A stretch of 64,000 bases of DNA, from positions 2,683,501-2,747,500 of the forward strand of contig NZ_UGOZ01000001.1 in the NCBI RefSeq assembly GCF_900452865.1. Direction: 5' to 3'. Below the pieces are notes generated by a model. It searched no databases and had not been told where the DNA came from. It was given only the letters and a program-made list of their open reading frames with translations. Positions 8,209 through 17,453 of the stretch are shown piece after piece. Each line of letters starts with the position of its first letter. The stretch's first letter is position 1. The DNA is from Legionella taurinensis (lineage in GTDB: Bacteria; Pseudomonadota; Gammaproteobacteria; Legionellales; Legionellaceae). The position numbers and the translations under genes were made by a program.

Positions 8209-8796
8209 ATGAAAGAAATCATCTTAGCCACCAGCAACCAAGGCAAAATTGCGGAATTATCAGCCATTCTTGCCCCCACGGTCTGTATTCCCCAATCCTC
8301 ATTAGCCATCAGCGATGCGGAGGAAACCGGACAAAGTTTTGTTGAAAATGCCCTGATCAAAGCCCGGCATGCCAGCCGCGAAAGCGGAAAACCAGCCCTG
8401 GCAGATGATTCAGGCCTGGTCGTCCCGGCTCTCGATGGCCGGCCCGGTATTTATTCCTCACGCTTCGCCGGACCGTCGGCAACGGACAAAGACAACATTG
8501 ACCTGCTGCTGCACCAGCTAAAAGACGTTCCTGAGGCTAAACGGCAGGCTTTTTTTTACTGTGCCATCGTGATGGTGCGCCATGCCAACGATCCCATGCC
8601 CCTCATTGCCTGCGGTCAACTGAAAGGACAAATCAGCCGCACCTTAAGCGGTGACCAAGGATTTGGTTATGATCCTGTGTTTTATCTGCCGGAAAGGCAA
8701 TGCACAATGGCGCAATTGCCTGCTAGAATTAAAAACACCATCAGTCATCGCGCCGAGGCGCTGCAACGGCTGCAACAACAACTTAATCCGTCATGA
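8209..8796 (+). CDS. rdgB: RdgB/HAM1-type dITP/XTP pyrophosphatase
   Basis: A 195-residue enzyme that removes non-canonical purine nucleoside triphosphates (dITP, XTP) by hydrolysis to the monophosphate and pyrophosphate, protecting DNA. ATSNQGK at residues 7-13 forms the phosphate-binding start, ADDSGL at 65-70 carries the catalytic and metal-binding Asp residues, and [11 protein letters not shown] near residue 145 is the base-recognition signature. Length matches the family. The stop codon overlaps the ATG of the next gene by four bases, opening a tightly coupled run of genes. Confidence 0.95.
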   Translation: MKEIILATSNQGKIAELSAILAPTVCIPQSSLAISDAEETGQSFVENALIKARHASRESGKPALADDSGLVVPALDGRPGIYSSRFAGPSATDKDNIDLLLHQLKDVPEAKRQAFFYCAIVMVRHANDPMPLIACGQLKGQISRTLSGDQGFGYDPVFYLPERQCTMAQLPARIKNTISHRAEALQRLQQQLNPS

Positions 8797-9233
8797 TTAC
8801 AACCAGCATCCAACCCTTTAAGGCATTAGCCACTGAGGACATTTACGACATTCTCGCCCTGCGTAATCAGGTCTTCATTATTGAGCAGCAGTGTGTTTAC
8901 CTGGATGCAGATTACCAGGATCAATCCGCCCTGCATGTGCAACTGCGGGATAATAAGACCTTGGCCGCGTATGCCCGTCTGCTCCCCTACGATAAAAACA
9001 CCATGAGTTTTGGCCGTGTGATTGTGGCGCCCGCATACCGTGGTCAGGGCCTTGCCAGGCATATGATGACCTTGATATTAAATCACCTGCAGGAACATTA
9101 CCCTCACCAGGACATCGCCATTACCGCCCAGCATTATCTGCAGACCTTCTATGAGCAGTATGGTTTTGTCGCCAGGGACACCCCCTTTGATCTGGATGGC
9201 ATCCTGCACGTTTTCATGGTCAAAACCCCATGA
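8793..9233 (+). CDS. ElaA-like GNAT acetyltransferase
   Basis: A 146-residue protein of the ElaA branch of GNAT acetyltransferases. The N-terminal part has [18 protein letters not shown], typical of ElaA, and the acetyl-CoA loop is RGQGLA (around residue 84) after VIVAP. The conserved end contains the aromatic FYEQYGF pattern. The substrate is unknown in this family. It overlaps rdgB and the next gene by four bases each (ATGA junctions), so translation is coupled through all three. Confidence 0.88.
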   Translation: MITTSIQPFKALATEDIYDILALRNQVFIIEQQCVYLDADYQDQSALHVQLRDNKTLAAYARLLPYDKNTMSFGRVIVAPAYRGQGLARHMMTLILNHLQEHYPHQDIAITAQHYLQTFYEQYGFVARDTPFDLDGILHVFMVKTP

Positions 9234-10924
9234 CCCGCATTGACGAATTGTTTGCCGAAGCGCAACGGCTGCAGGACCAGGAAAAACTGCCGCAGGCCAT
9301 GACGCTTTACGAGCAAATCCTGACGCAGAATCCAAACCATGAACCCAGTCTATGCCGCCTGGCTTTCGTCTGCATCCAGCTTGGCGACCACAACACCGCC
9401 ATTCACTACCTGCAGCGGGCATTGGCTCTGGACGCCGATGATCCGGGCCTGCACAACAATCTGGCGAACGCCTACCGTAAAAACCATCAACTGGACTTAG
9501 CCATTCATCATTATAAGCAGGCTATCGCGCTGAAGCCGGACTATGCTCAGGCTTACAGCAACCTGGCTGCGGTATTTGCCATGAACAATGATTACAGGAA
9601 CGCGTTGGAATACTACCGCCGCGCGATTCATGCCCAACCGGATTTCACTGCGGCACACTATAATCTCGGCCTGCTTCTTCTCAGAAATAATCAATTGAAC
9701 GCTGCACGTATTCAATTCAATAACGTACTCGCTTTAAACCCTGACCATCTTGAAGCGTACTTTTACCTCGGCGTCTTGAGCCTTGAAGCCAATCAGCTGG
9801 ATGAGGCAGAAAAGGCGTTTCAGCATGTGATCATGCACGACAACACTCATGTGCAGGCATTAACCAACCTGGGGGTCATTGCCTTAAAACGGGACCGCGG
9901 TCAATTGGCGGTTGATTTTTTTACCAAAGCCCTGACGCTGGACAACAATCACCTGGATGCGCGCAATAATCTAGCCGCGACGTTCATGCACCATGACCGG
10001 TTTGAAAACGCGTTGATGCATTATGACGTTCTGCTGAAGCAAATGCCCGATCACATTGAATACCTGTACAATTCCGGTGTGGCGCAGATGGCGCTGGGGC
10101 ACTTGAATGAAGCCATTCATCAGTTCGAACACCTGCTGTCACTTGAGCCTCAGCACTTTGCCGCACTCAATAACTTAGCGGCGGTGTTTATCCGCCTCGA
10201 GGACAAGCCCAAAGCCATTGAACTTCTTCATCGCGCATTGGCCGCCAATCCAGAGGATGCAGCCAGCCGGCACATGCTCAACGCCCTGCAGGGGAACACA
10301 GCCACCGCCGGCACCTGTACTTCTTATGCAGCCAATCTTTTTAATAACTACGCGCTGTATTATGACAAACACATGCGCGAGCAATTAAAATACACCCTTC
10401 CCCTGCACATCGAATCCCTGTGCAGGGAATATGATCTTGACCATTTCGCTAACGCGCTGGATTTAGGCTGCGGTACCGGCCTCACCGGCGAAATCCTGCG
10501 ACCTCTCACCCGCCGTCTGACCGGCGTGGACATCGCTGCCAAAATGGTCGTCATTGCCCGAGAAAAAGGGATTTATGATGAACTGATTGACGCAGACATC
10601 CACGTTTTTCTAAGCGGCACCAGCCAACGCTATGACTTAATTACCGCGGCGGATGTCCTTCCCTATTTCGGCGATCTGCACCCCCTTTTTTCCGCGGTGC
10701 GCGAGCATTTAATGCCTGAGGGTTATTTTATTTTCAGCATCGAAATCAGCGACGCCATTCCCTGGCAATTGCAGGAAAGCGCCCGTTTCTGTCATCATGC
10801 GGATTACATTGAAAGCCTTTGCCGGGAGCTGGCGCTTAAACTCATTGATAGCCAACGCGTCATTGCCCGCCAACAAAACAACACCGGCTTGCCTGTGTTA
10901 TTATTTCTGACTCAGGCCGCTTAA
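9230..10924 (+). CDS. TPR-repeat protein with C-terminal SAM-dependent methyltransferase domain
   Basis: The 564-residue protein has about ten tetratricopeptide repeats in residues 5-350, recognisable by recurring A..Y..A..L.P/D.....NLA..... patterns such as LALDADDPGLHNNLANAYRK. The last 200 residues are a class I methyltransferase: DLGCGTGLTGEIL around residue 410 is motif I, GVDIAAKMV follows as motif II and a DVLPYFGDL motif comes later. TPRs probably dock a protein partner or substrate. The acceptor is unknown. The gene overlaps elaA by four bases and is followed 24 bases later by the ATP-grasp ligase, hinting that it may modify a product of the downstream pathway. Confidence 0.9.
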   Translation: MTRIDELFAEAQRLQDQEKLPQAMTLYEQILTQNPNHEPSLCRLAFVCIQLGDHNTAIHYLQRALALDADDPGLHNNLANAYRKNHQLDLAIHHYKQAIALKPDYAQAYSNLAAVFAMNNDYRNALEYYRRAIHAQPDFTAAHYNLGLLLLRNNQLNAARIQFNNVLALNPDHLEAYFYLGVLSLEANQLDEAEKAFQHVIMHDNTHVQALTNLGVIALKRDRGQLAVDFFTKALTLDNNHLDARNNLAATFMHHDRFENALMHYDVLLKQMPDHIEYLYNSGVAQMALGHLNEAIHQFEHLLSLEPQHFAALNNLAAVFIRLEDKPKAIELLHRALAANPEDAASRHMLNALQGNTATAGTCTSYAANLFNNYALYYDKHMREQLKYTLPLHIESLCREYDLDHFANALDLGCGTGLTGEILRPLTRRLTGVDIAAKMVVIAREKGIYDELIDADIHVFLSGTSQRYDLITAADVLPYFGDLHPLFSAVREHLMPEGYFIFSIEISDAIPWQLQESARFCHHADYIESLCRELALKLIDSQRVIARQQNNTGLPVLLFLTQAA

Positions 10925-10948
10925 GCTTATACTCAGGGAGCTTCTGTT

Positions 10949-12043
10949 TTGCACGCATCAGTCGATTTAAATTACAATAAAAACACGCTGGCTTATTATC
11001 AATCCGCCAAAGAATTGCTGCTTCCTGCCGAACTGGTCGAAGACATCGAAGGCGTCGCCGTTCAGTTAGGCAAAAGGACCTATTATTTTCGCGGCGGAGA
11101 AACCCCGTTTAACAGCAGCTGCAGCGCCAACATTGCCAGCAATAAGTATTGTGCCAATAAAATTCTTGAACGGGCCGGCATCCCGGTTCCTAAAGCCACG
11201 GCCATCCATGTCGACGATTTTTATAATGGCTTTCTTGAACAGGTCATTGCCGATTTGAAATTCCCTCTGGTGGTTAAACCCTCGAAAGAAGGCCGTCTTG
11301 GACGGGACGTGGTGTGCAATATCCAGAACATTGAACAACTAAAAGCCTTCATGGACGATATTTTTCCCGCCTATGAATTTTTAAGCATTGAAGAATTTCA
11401 TGGTAATTTAAATTCCTACCGTGTGTTGATGTTCAGGCAACGCATACTGGGGGTGGTACGCCGCTATGCTGCCCATGTTATCGGTGACGGCGAACACACC
11501 ATCAGGGAGTTGGTTGAACTTGCCAATGCCGATCGCGCGCGCGTAAGCGACACCTTGAAGCCTATCCAGATTGACGGTGAATGCCTGATCAGGCTCAAGG
11601 AACTGGGGCTTACAATCAATGACATCCCACAACGGAACGAGCGTGTGGATTTATGTTACACCTGCAATGCCACCCGCGGCGGCACGTATGAAACCATTAA
11701 AACCCGCGTGTGCCGGGAAAACCGCCGTTTATTAAAAAAAGCGGCGGCCACCTTAAACCTGGCTGTCGTGGGGCTTGACATTGAATGCGTGGATTTAACC
11801 ATCCCGATTGAAGAGTCCGGCGGCGTCATTATTGAAGCCAATCCGGCGCCCAGTGTTCGTATTCATGAGACACCGCAAAAGGGCAAAGCCCGTCAGGTCA
11901 CCAAAATCATTACCCGCTCATTGATCTACCGCCACCCCTTTTCTTACCTGAATGTGCTATATAAACATAATCGAACAGCGTTTTATGTAAGAAGTTTAAT
12001 ATTACTCCCCATTTTGTATTTTCTTTACCGGCAACTGGTTTAA
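10949..12043 (+). CDS. ATP-grasp ligase, cyanophycin-synthetase-like
   Basis: A 364-residue ATP-grasp enzyme most like the central domain of cyanophycin synthetase and related amino-acid ligases. N-IASNKYCANKILERAGIPVP (about residues 60-80) is the usual entry, FPLVVKPS carries the ATP-binding Lys, SYRVLMFRQRILGVVRR forms the next strand, and IIEANPAPS near residue 295 holds the metal-binding Glu/Asn. The extreme C-terminus (about 343-364) is hydrophobic and could attach to the membrane. The start is TTG with AGGGAG eight bases upstream. Such enzymes join a carboxylate to an amine through an acyl phosphate; the substrates here are unknown. Missing are the Mur-ligase and N-terminal domains of true cyanophycin synthetase. 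Confidence 0.85.
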   Translation: MHASVDLNYNKNTLAYYQSAKELLLPAELVEDIEGVAVQLGKRTYYFRGGETPFNSSCSANIASNKYCANKILERAGIPVPKATAIHVDDFYNGFLEQVIADLKFPLVVKPSKEGRLGRDVVCNIQNIEQLKAFMDDIFPAYEFLSIEEFHGNLNSYRVLMFRQRILGVVRRYAAHVIGDGEHTIRELVELANADRARVSDTLKPIQIDGECLIRLKELGLTINDIPQRNERVDLCYTCNATRGGTYETIKTRVCRENRRLLKKAAATLNLAVVGLDIECVDLTIPIEESGGVIIEANPAPSVRIHETPQKGKARQVTKIITRSLIYRHPFSYLNVLYKHNRTAFYVRSLILLPILYFLYRQLV

Positions 12044-12069
12044 CCTAGCGGAGAGCGGGATGGCATATC

Positions 12070-12954
12070 ATGATGAACCAATTAAAAATTTTAGACGTCT
12101 CGTTACGAGACGGGGGACACAGAACCAATTTTCATTTTTCTTCGGATGATTTAAAAGCCATACTGACCCCTCTGGATCATTCGGGCATTGAATACATCGA
12201 GGTAGGTTATCGCAATGGCTCGCTGCATCCTATTCCCGACATTGGCGACGCCGGATTATGCCCAAAAGCTTACCTTCAGTTATGCCGCAACTGCATTCAA
12301 CATGCCGACATGGCAGTCATGGTTCACCCCGAGAATGTCGGCCGCGATGATTTCATTGAAATGAAAGCCCTGGGCGTTAAATTGATTCGGATCTGCGTTA
12401 TCCGCGGCGGCATCAAAGCGGCCTGTGAAACCCTGGATCTGGTCAGGGAAATCGGACTTCGCGTCTCGGTTAATTTCATTCATACCTCGCAATACCTGGA
12501 GAGCGACCTGGATGAGGTCGTGGCTGAAGCAGCAACCCACCACCCCGACATGATTTATTTCGCAGACTCCAACGGCAGTCTGATGCCTTCCCGGGTCAGC
12601 CGGATTTATGAACGGTACATCCCGCGTTACCCTGTCGCTTTTGGCTATCATGCCCATGATAATCTCGGCCTGGCGCAGGCCAATACCTTAGCCGCCATAG
12701 ACGCCGGCGTTGAATACGTGGATGCTTCGCTTGCCGGTATGGGGAAAGGCATAGGCAATCTCAAAACCGAATTTTTTGCCGCTTATCTTCATGCCAACCA
12801 CATTAAAAAATACAACCTCGATGATCTGCTCACTGCAGCCAATTATACCCGTCAGGCCTTACACATTGGTCAGGAAGCCATTGAAATGGATGAATTTATT
12901 CGCGGAATCTCCGATCTTTCAACCGCACAGGTCAAGCAACATTCCGTTAAGTAA
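12070..12954 (+). CDS. DRE-TIM metallolyase, aldolase catalytic domain protein
   Basis: A 294-residue TIM-barrel enzyme of the HMG-CoA lyase/4-hydroxy-2-oxovalerate aldolase/isopropylmalate synthase superfamily. The hallmark DVSLRDGGHRTNF (residues 9-21) supplies the catalytic Arg and metal-binding Asp, and GYHAHDNLGLAQ near residue 195 gives the H-x-H metal ligands; GMGKGIGN follows. The DGGH variant resembles stand-alone aldolase-domain proteins found in surface-polysaccharide and secondary-metabolite clusters rather than HMG-CoA lyase. It would make or break a C-C bond next to a keto acid. It sits between the ATP-grasp ligase and an alpha/beta hydrolase in a same-strand run. Confidence 0.87.
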   Translation: MMNQLKILDVSLRDGGHRTNFHFSSDDLKAILTPLDHSGIEYIEVGYRNGSLHPIPDIGDAGLCPKAYLQLCRNCIQHADMAVMVHPENVGRDDFIEMKALGVKLIRICVIRGGIKAACETLDLVREIGLRVSVNFIHTSQYLESDLDEVVAEAATHHPDMIYFADSNGSLMPSRVSRIYERYIPRYPVAFGYHAHDNLGLAQANTLAAIDAGVEYVDASLAGMGKGIGNLKTEFFAAYLHANHIKKYNLDDLLTAANYTRQALHIGQEAIEMDEFIRGISDLSTAQVKQHSVK

Positions 12955-13001
12955 GCTTATCTTATATACTGCGCGACAACGCATTTAACCGGGGTGGACC
13001 C

Positions 13002-13706
13002 ATGGCTCAAAAACGCCTTTTCATTCTGGCACCCGTCATGCCGCAATCCGCCGATATCACCGGCATGGCGGAGTCGCTCTCCTTTTTGGCGCCCCATTAC
13101 CAGCTTGACTGGCATGATCCTTTGGCCGAAATGGACATCACGCTGCCCAATGACGTCTATTATCACCATTGGCAGGAAAAACTCCTTGGCCTCCTGCCGC
13201 ACTACGCGGGTTTTATCGGCTTTTCATTTGGCGGGGTTATTCTGCAGCAATGCCTCCCTCTGCTGGTCAAAAAACAGCTGATACTCTTCTCCACCCCCAC
13301 GTTTGCCGATACCCCCCTGACTGAAAAGCTCTCCCGGGTTATTGATTTGTGCCGTCAGCACCAACTTATTGCGGCTCTTGAAAACTTGTACCGTGACGTT
13401 TATTTTCCCAATTCGTTGCCAGTGACCGAGTGGGACATTAGGGACGCAGCGCAAGCAGAACATCGCCTGATGACGGGTTTAACCAAAGTACTGACGACAG
13501 ATTCAACTAAACTAATAACAACGAGCAAGGCAAATTACCTGCATTTTATTGGCGGCCAATCGCATCTGGTTAATCGCCGGAATGTGTTGGCTCCCCCACA
13601 CGGGCAATTGATTATTGTTCCGGGTGCAAGCATGCGAGTGTTGCAGGATAATCTTCCTTTTTGCAAAAAAATAATCCTGGAGAAACTGGATTATGACGCT
13701 GAATGA
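13002..13706 (+). CDS. alpha/beta hydrolase-like protein
   Basis: A 234-residue protein with an alpha/beta hydrolase look. LFILAPVMP at the N-terminus is the first strand, and GFSFGGV near residue 72 is a G-x-S-x-G nucleophile elbow with Ser as nucleophile. The short C-terminal part has FIGGQSHLVN and later IIVPGASMRVL, so the acid and His are not obvious and the canonical C-terminal His may be absent. A thioesterase- or esterase-type role within the surrounding pathway is possible. Its end overlaps the following dehydrogenase fusion gene by 14 bases. Confidence 0.75.
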   Translation: MAQKRLFILAPVMPQSADITGMAESLSFLAPHYQLDWHDPLAEMDITLPNDVYYHHWQEKLLGLLPHYAGFIGFSFGGVILQQCLPLLVKKQLILFSTPTFADTPLTEKLSRVIDLCRQHQLIAALENLYRDVYFPNSLPVTEWDIRDAAQAEHRLMTGLTKVLTTDSTKLITTSKANYLHFIGGQSHLVNRRNVLAPPHGQLIIVPGASMRVLQDNLPFCKKIILEKLDYDAE

Positions 13707-15522
13707 TGTCATTAAAATTGCCGTATTGCCTGGCGATGGCATAGGAGACGAGGTCACCGAAGCGGCCCTGCCGATCTTTAAGGCATTGAATTTACCGGTG
13801 GCTATCCACCGCGGCGACATCGGCTGGGCCTGCTGGCAGGAGCAGGGCAACCCCCTTCCAGAGAAAACCTGGCAATTGATTCGTCATTGCGACGCCACCT
13901 TGATTGGCGCCATCACCAGCAAACCGGTACGTGAAGCCTTACGCGAACTGTCCCCTAAACTGCAAAAGAATCACCTTGAATACGTCTCTCCTTTGATTCA
14001 ATTAAGGCAAAAACTGGATTTATTCGCCAATGTACGGCCCTGTTTTAATTTGGTTGACAGTGAGCGGCCATTCCGTTTCTGCATCATTCGGGAAAATACC
14101 GAAGGCCTTTATGCAGGCTTTGATTTTCACCCCCCGCCAGAACCCATCAGTCAACTGATACGCCAGCAAAAACACTGGCAGCATACATCTCCCCAGGATT
14201 TGAGCGTCAGTCTCCGCCTGCAAAGCCGGCAGGGATTGCAGCGCCTGTTTGAATTTGCCTTTCAATATGCAAAAGAGAATCAATTCACCCGCGTAACCTT
14301 TGCCGACAAGCCGAATGTTCTTCGCCAAAGCAGCGCGTTTGCGCGGGATATTTTTGAAGCCATCGCCGCACGCTATCCCGCCATCAATGCCGACATCACC
14401 AACATTGACGCCACAGCGCTCTGGCTGGTCAGACGGCCTGAAGAATTTGGCGTCATTGTCGCTGAAAACATGTTTGGCGATATTCTTTCTGACGTAGGCG
14501 CCGCGGTCATGGGCGGCCTTGGTTTTGCCCCCAGCGCCAACATCGGTCATAAAGGCTGTTATTTTGAACCCGTGCACGGCAGCGGCCCGCGCATCGCAAG
14601 CCATCGAGCCAATCCCAGCGCCATGTTTCTGACCATTGGTTTATTGTTAACGCATTTTGGTTACAGCAGTGAAGCTGAACGCATCACCCGAGCCATCGCC
14701 GCAGTCATTAAGGATGGGCGTTACCTGACCTATGATTTAGGCGGCAAAAGCACCACAGAAGAAATGGCGCAGGTGATTATTGAACAGGTCATCCACCCTG
14801 ACTTGCCAACACCGCTTTTTTTAAAACAGGGGGTTGACGCAAACCAGTTGACGCTGGACTTGCAACTTCAACAGCTCAAGCAGTACAGCACCGCTGAAAT
14901 TGCGGATGCCCTGGATGCCTGCGGTGTAGACGGGGCGCTGCTGCACATTAAACCCTTAGCCAGCGGCATCAAACTGGCTGGCCCGGCTTATACCGTTCAA
15001 TACAGTCCCTATCAACGCGTTGGACAGGGATTCAAACAAGCCGCGAATTACATTGATAACGTACCGGCCAATGCGGTCATTGTCATCGATAATCAGGGGC
15101 GGATTGATTGCACCGTCTGGGGCGACATTCTCACCCAGGCAGCATTGGTCAAAGGAATAGCCGGTACCGTTGTCAACGGGGCTGTGCGGGATGTGGCCAA
15201 AATCCTTCAAAGCGATTACCCGCTATTCTCTGTCGAGCGTTTCATGCGTTCAGGCAAAAACCGCGTGCAGAAGTCCGGTGAGCAATGCCCTGTCAGCATC
15301 AACGGCGTCACCATCCATCCCGGCGATATTCTATTTGGTGATGACAACGGCGTGTTAGCGATTCCGGCTGAGTTATTGGGCGAGGTTCTGACCAAAGCGC
15401 AGGCCATCTGTGAAACTGAAAATAAAATCATCGATGCGGTCAAAAAAGGGCAGCGTCTTGACCAGGCCAGGGCGGACTATCGTTATGATCAGCCCTGGTT
15501 AAATCCCACGGACAAAGGATAA
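13693..15522 (+). CDS. isopropylmalate/isocitrate dehydrogenase-like domain fused to RraA-like aldolase domain
   Basis: The 609-residue protein joins two enzymes. Residues 1-365 are a beta-decarboxylating dehydrogenase: VLPGDGIGDEV at the start, IRENTEGLYAG around 135, ADKPNVLR with the catalytic Lys around 205, NMFGDILSDVGAA with metal Asp residues near 258, and VHGSGPRIA for NAD binding. Residues about 390-600 match the RraA/4-hydroxy-4-methyl-2-oxoglutarate aldolase family: TAEIADALDACG at its beginning and GAVRD with the substrate Arg and metal Asp. Together they could oxidise and decarboxylate a malate-like acid and then cleave or decarboxylate the keto acid. GGAG ten bases upstream supports the ATG. 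The fusion itself is unusual as far as I know. Confidence 0.88.
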   Translation: MTLNDVIKIAVLPGDGIGDEVTEAALPIFKALNLPVAIHRGDIGWACWQEQGNPLPEKTWQLIRHCDATLIGAITSKPVREALRELSPKLQKNHLEYVSPLIQLRQKLDLFANVRPCFNLVDSERPFRFCIIRENTEGLYAGFDFHPPPEPISQLIRQQKHWQHTSPQDLSVSLRLQSRQGLQRLFEFAFQYAKENQFTRVTFADKPNVLRQSSAFARDIFEAIAARYPAINADITNIDATALWLVRRPEEFGVIVAENMFGDILSDVGAAVMGGLGFAPSANIGHKGCYFEPVHGSGPRIASHRANPSAMFLTIGLLLTHFGYSSEAERITRAIAAVIKDGRYLTYDLGGKSTTEEMAQVIIEQVIHPDLPTPLFLKQGVDANQLTLDLQLQQLKQYSTAEIADALDACGVDGALLHIKPLASGIKLAGPAYTVQYSPYQRVGQGFKQAANYIDNVPANAVIVIDNQGRIDCTVWGDILTQAALVKGIAGTVVNGAVRDVAKILQSDYPLFSVERFMRSGKNRVQKSGEQCPVSINGVTIHPGDILFGDDNGVLAIPAELLGEVLTKAQAICETENKIIDAVKKGQRLDQARADYRYDQPWLNPTDKG

Positions 15523-15526
15523 GCCA

Positions 15527-16387
15527 ATGCTTCCTGCTGAACTGGATTTCATTGATATTCATTACCATGCCAATCCCGATCTGTACGAACGGAAAGTGGA
15601 TGCCTTGACCGCCGGCCGCATTTACCAATCCTTGCGGGGCGCCGTCGTTTTAACCAGCCATCTGGGCGCCACCAGCGTGGAAGCCACGCTTGCGCAAAAG
15701 CAAGGCTTGCCTGTTTTTCCATCCCTCATCCTCAATCACATCAGCGGCGGCATTCATTACCGGGCGGTGTTGCAGGCATTGGCTCAGTATCAGCCGACTT
15801 TCCCCGGAAAGATGATTGTCCATTTTCCTACCATTACCGGGCGACATTACCGTTCTCGCTTGGCAAGGCAGTTAAGTAAACCTCGGCTTCATGCGGAGAC
15901 CCTGCAAGGAGAGACCCTTTTCAACGATGCCTTGCAGTTGCGTCCTGAGGTGATTGACATTCTCAAAATGGCTAAGGATTATCCGATTGTTTTATCCACG
16001 GGCCATGCGTCAAAAGACGAAGTGTACGCGTTAATCGATGCCTGTGTGCAGCACGATGTACCGGCGCTGCTGCTCAATCAACCGGCCAATCCCTTAACGC
16101 ATCTGCAGGCACCGGAGCTTGCCAGCTTATCCGACCTGCAATGGCTCTGGATAGAGCAGACCTTGTTAACCTACTTGTTGTATTATCAGGATAAGGAAGA
16201 TTTTGCCGATGTCGTACAAACCCTGCCGCGGATCATTTACAGCTCCGATTTGGGACAAAGCAGTCAAATCGATATCCACACCTGGCATGAGTACACCAAC
16301 ACCCTGTTTCATGAATTAGCCCTCCCTGCTTCCCGCCAGACGGAATTACGAAAAACGAACCCCTTGCATTTATTGGGTATTATTTAA
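15527..16387 (+). CDS. DUF6282-like metal-dependent hydrolase
   Basis: A 286-residue amidohydrolase-like TIM-barrel protein. DIHYHANPD (residues 10-18) gives the H-x-H metal pair, LSTGHAS around residue 165 supplies a further His, and YSSDLGQ near 243 an Asp-containing strand end. This motif order fits the DUF6282 family, whose substrates are not defined. AAGGATAAG precedes the ATG and the gap to the dehydrogenase/RraA fusion is only four bases, so the two are co-translated and probably act on related compounds. It is the last gene of the same-strand run that starts at rdgB. Confidence 0.75.
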   Translation: MLPAELDFIDIHYHANPDLYERKVDALTAGRIYQSLRGAVVLTSHLGATSVEATLAQKQGLPVFPSLILNHISGGIHYRAVLQALAQYQPTFPGKMIVHFPTITGRHYRSRLARQLSKPRLHAETLQGETLFNDALQLRPEVIDILKMAKDYPIVLSTGHASKDEVYALIDACVQHDVPALLLNQPANPLTHLQAPELASLSDLQWLWIEQTLLTYLLYYQDKEDFADVVQTLPRIIYSSDLGQSSQIDIHTWHEYTNTLFHELALPASRQTELRKTNPLHLLGII

Positions 16388-16545
16388 TTTTTCTAAACAT
16401 TCAATTCCTATACTGCGGCTTTTGAGCAACAGCCGTATTTAGTACCCACTCGGCCGCTGACCTGCTGAATGTCAACAGCAGTTACCGAATGCCCCTTCCT
16501 CCTGATCAAGGCACTATGAGAAAGGGGCAGCCATCAGGCAGCCGC

Positions 16546-17262
16546 TTAATCCTTAAAAATCTCTTCCAGGAATAAGGCGGTCGTTTGCCAGGAACGCCGA
16601 TCAGCCGACGCGTTGTAAATCAATCCGGATTCTTTTTCATGCGCGTCTGGATTACTGAAGGAGTGCGCCGTCAGCCCGTACATGTGCACTTGCCAATCCA
16701 CACGCTTGCGCGTCATTTCATCCGCAAATTGCCTGACCTGTTCTGGCGGCACCAGAGGATCATCGTAACCATGCAGAACCAGCACTTTGGCGGATATCGC
16801 TGCCTCGCTGCCTGGGGGTTCTGAGAGCAAACCATGAAAACTGACTACCCCGCGAAGCTCGACACCCGTTCTTGCCAAATCGAGCACGCAAAGTCCTCCA
16901 AAGCAATACCCGATGGCGGCAATGCGGCTGGCGTCCGCCTGGGGTAAATTGCACACGGTGCTATACGCAGCAAGAATACGCTGTGCCAGATGCTCACGAT
17001 GTTGGACCAGGGGCGTCATTAGGGCCCGCCGTTGGTCGTTATCAAGACCCAGACGAGCCTCCCCGTACATGTCCAGGGCAAACCCCACATAACCCATGCC
17101 TGCCAGTTGCCTTGCTTTTTCGCAGGGAGCCGCCCCCCGCCCCCGCCAGTCAGGCGCAATCATCACCACCGGTTTGGGTTCAGTTTCCCCGTCCCTGACC
17201 GCAAGATACCCCCGACAGAGGGTGTCCTCATCCATGTAATCAATTTCAATGCAATGAATCAC
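16546..17262 (-). CDS. dienelactone hydrolase family protein (copy 1)
   Basis: A 238-residue alpha/beta hydrolase of the dienelactone hydrolase family. The triad is visible: Cys in GYCFGG (about residue 119), Asp in HGYDDPLV (about 170) and His in TAHSF (about 204). The start is GTG with AAAGGAAG upstream. Family members hydrolyse lactones or esters and often have unknown physiological substrates. A close relative, similar along its whole length, is encoded at 30569-31282. The gene stands alone on the minus strand, flanked by convergent and divergent neighbours. Confidence 0.9.
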   Translation of the reverse strand: MIHCIEIDYMDEDTLCRGYLAVRDGETEPKPVVMIAPDWRGRGAAPCEKARQLAGMGYVGFALDMYGEARLGLDNDQRRALMTPLVQHREHLAQRILAAYSTVCNLPQADASRIAAIGYCFGGLCVLDLARTGVELRGVVSFHGLLSEPPGSEAAISAKVLVLHGYDDPLVPPEQVRQFADEMTRKRVDWQVHMYGLTAHSFSNPDAHEKESGLIYNASADRRSWQTTALFLEEIFKD

Positions 17263-17453
17263 GTTTTCTTCCTTTATCCATCATCACGGATACCATAAAG
17301 CAGACCTGCATGACATTCAAGAGCGAACCGCCCCCTCCTTTACAGTTTACAGGCGTTATTTTACTTTTTTGTAAAGCTGCGATGAATGCCTTGCTGCTAT
17401 AGTTAAAGTAAGAAACAGAATGTCAGATTCCTACATCAGGCAAGGAAAACGTC

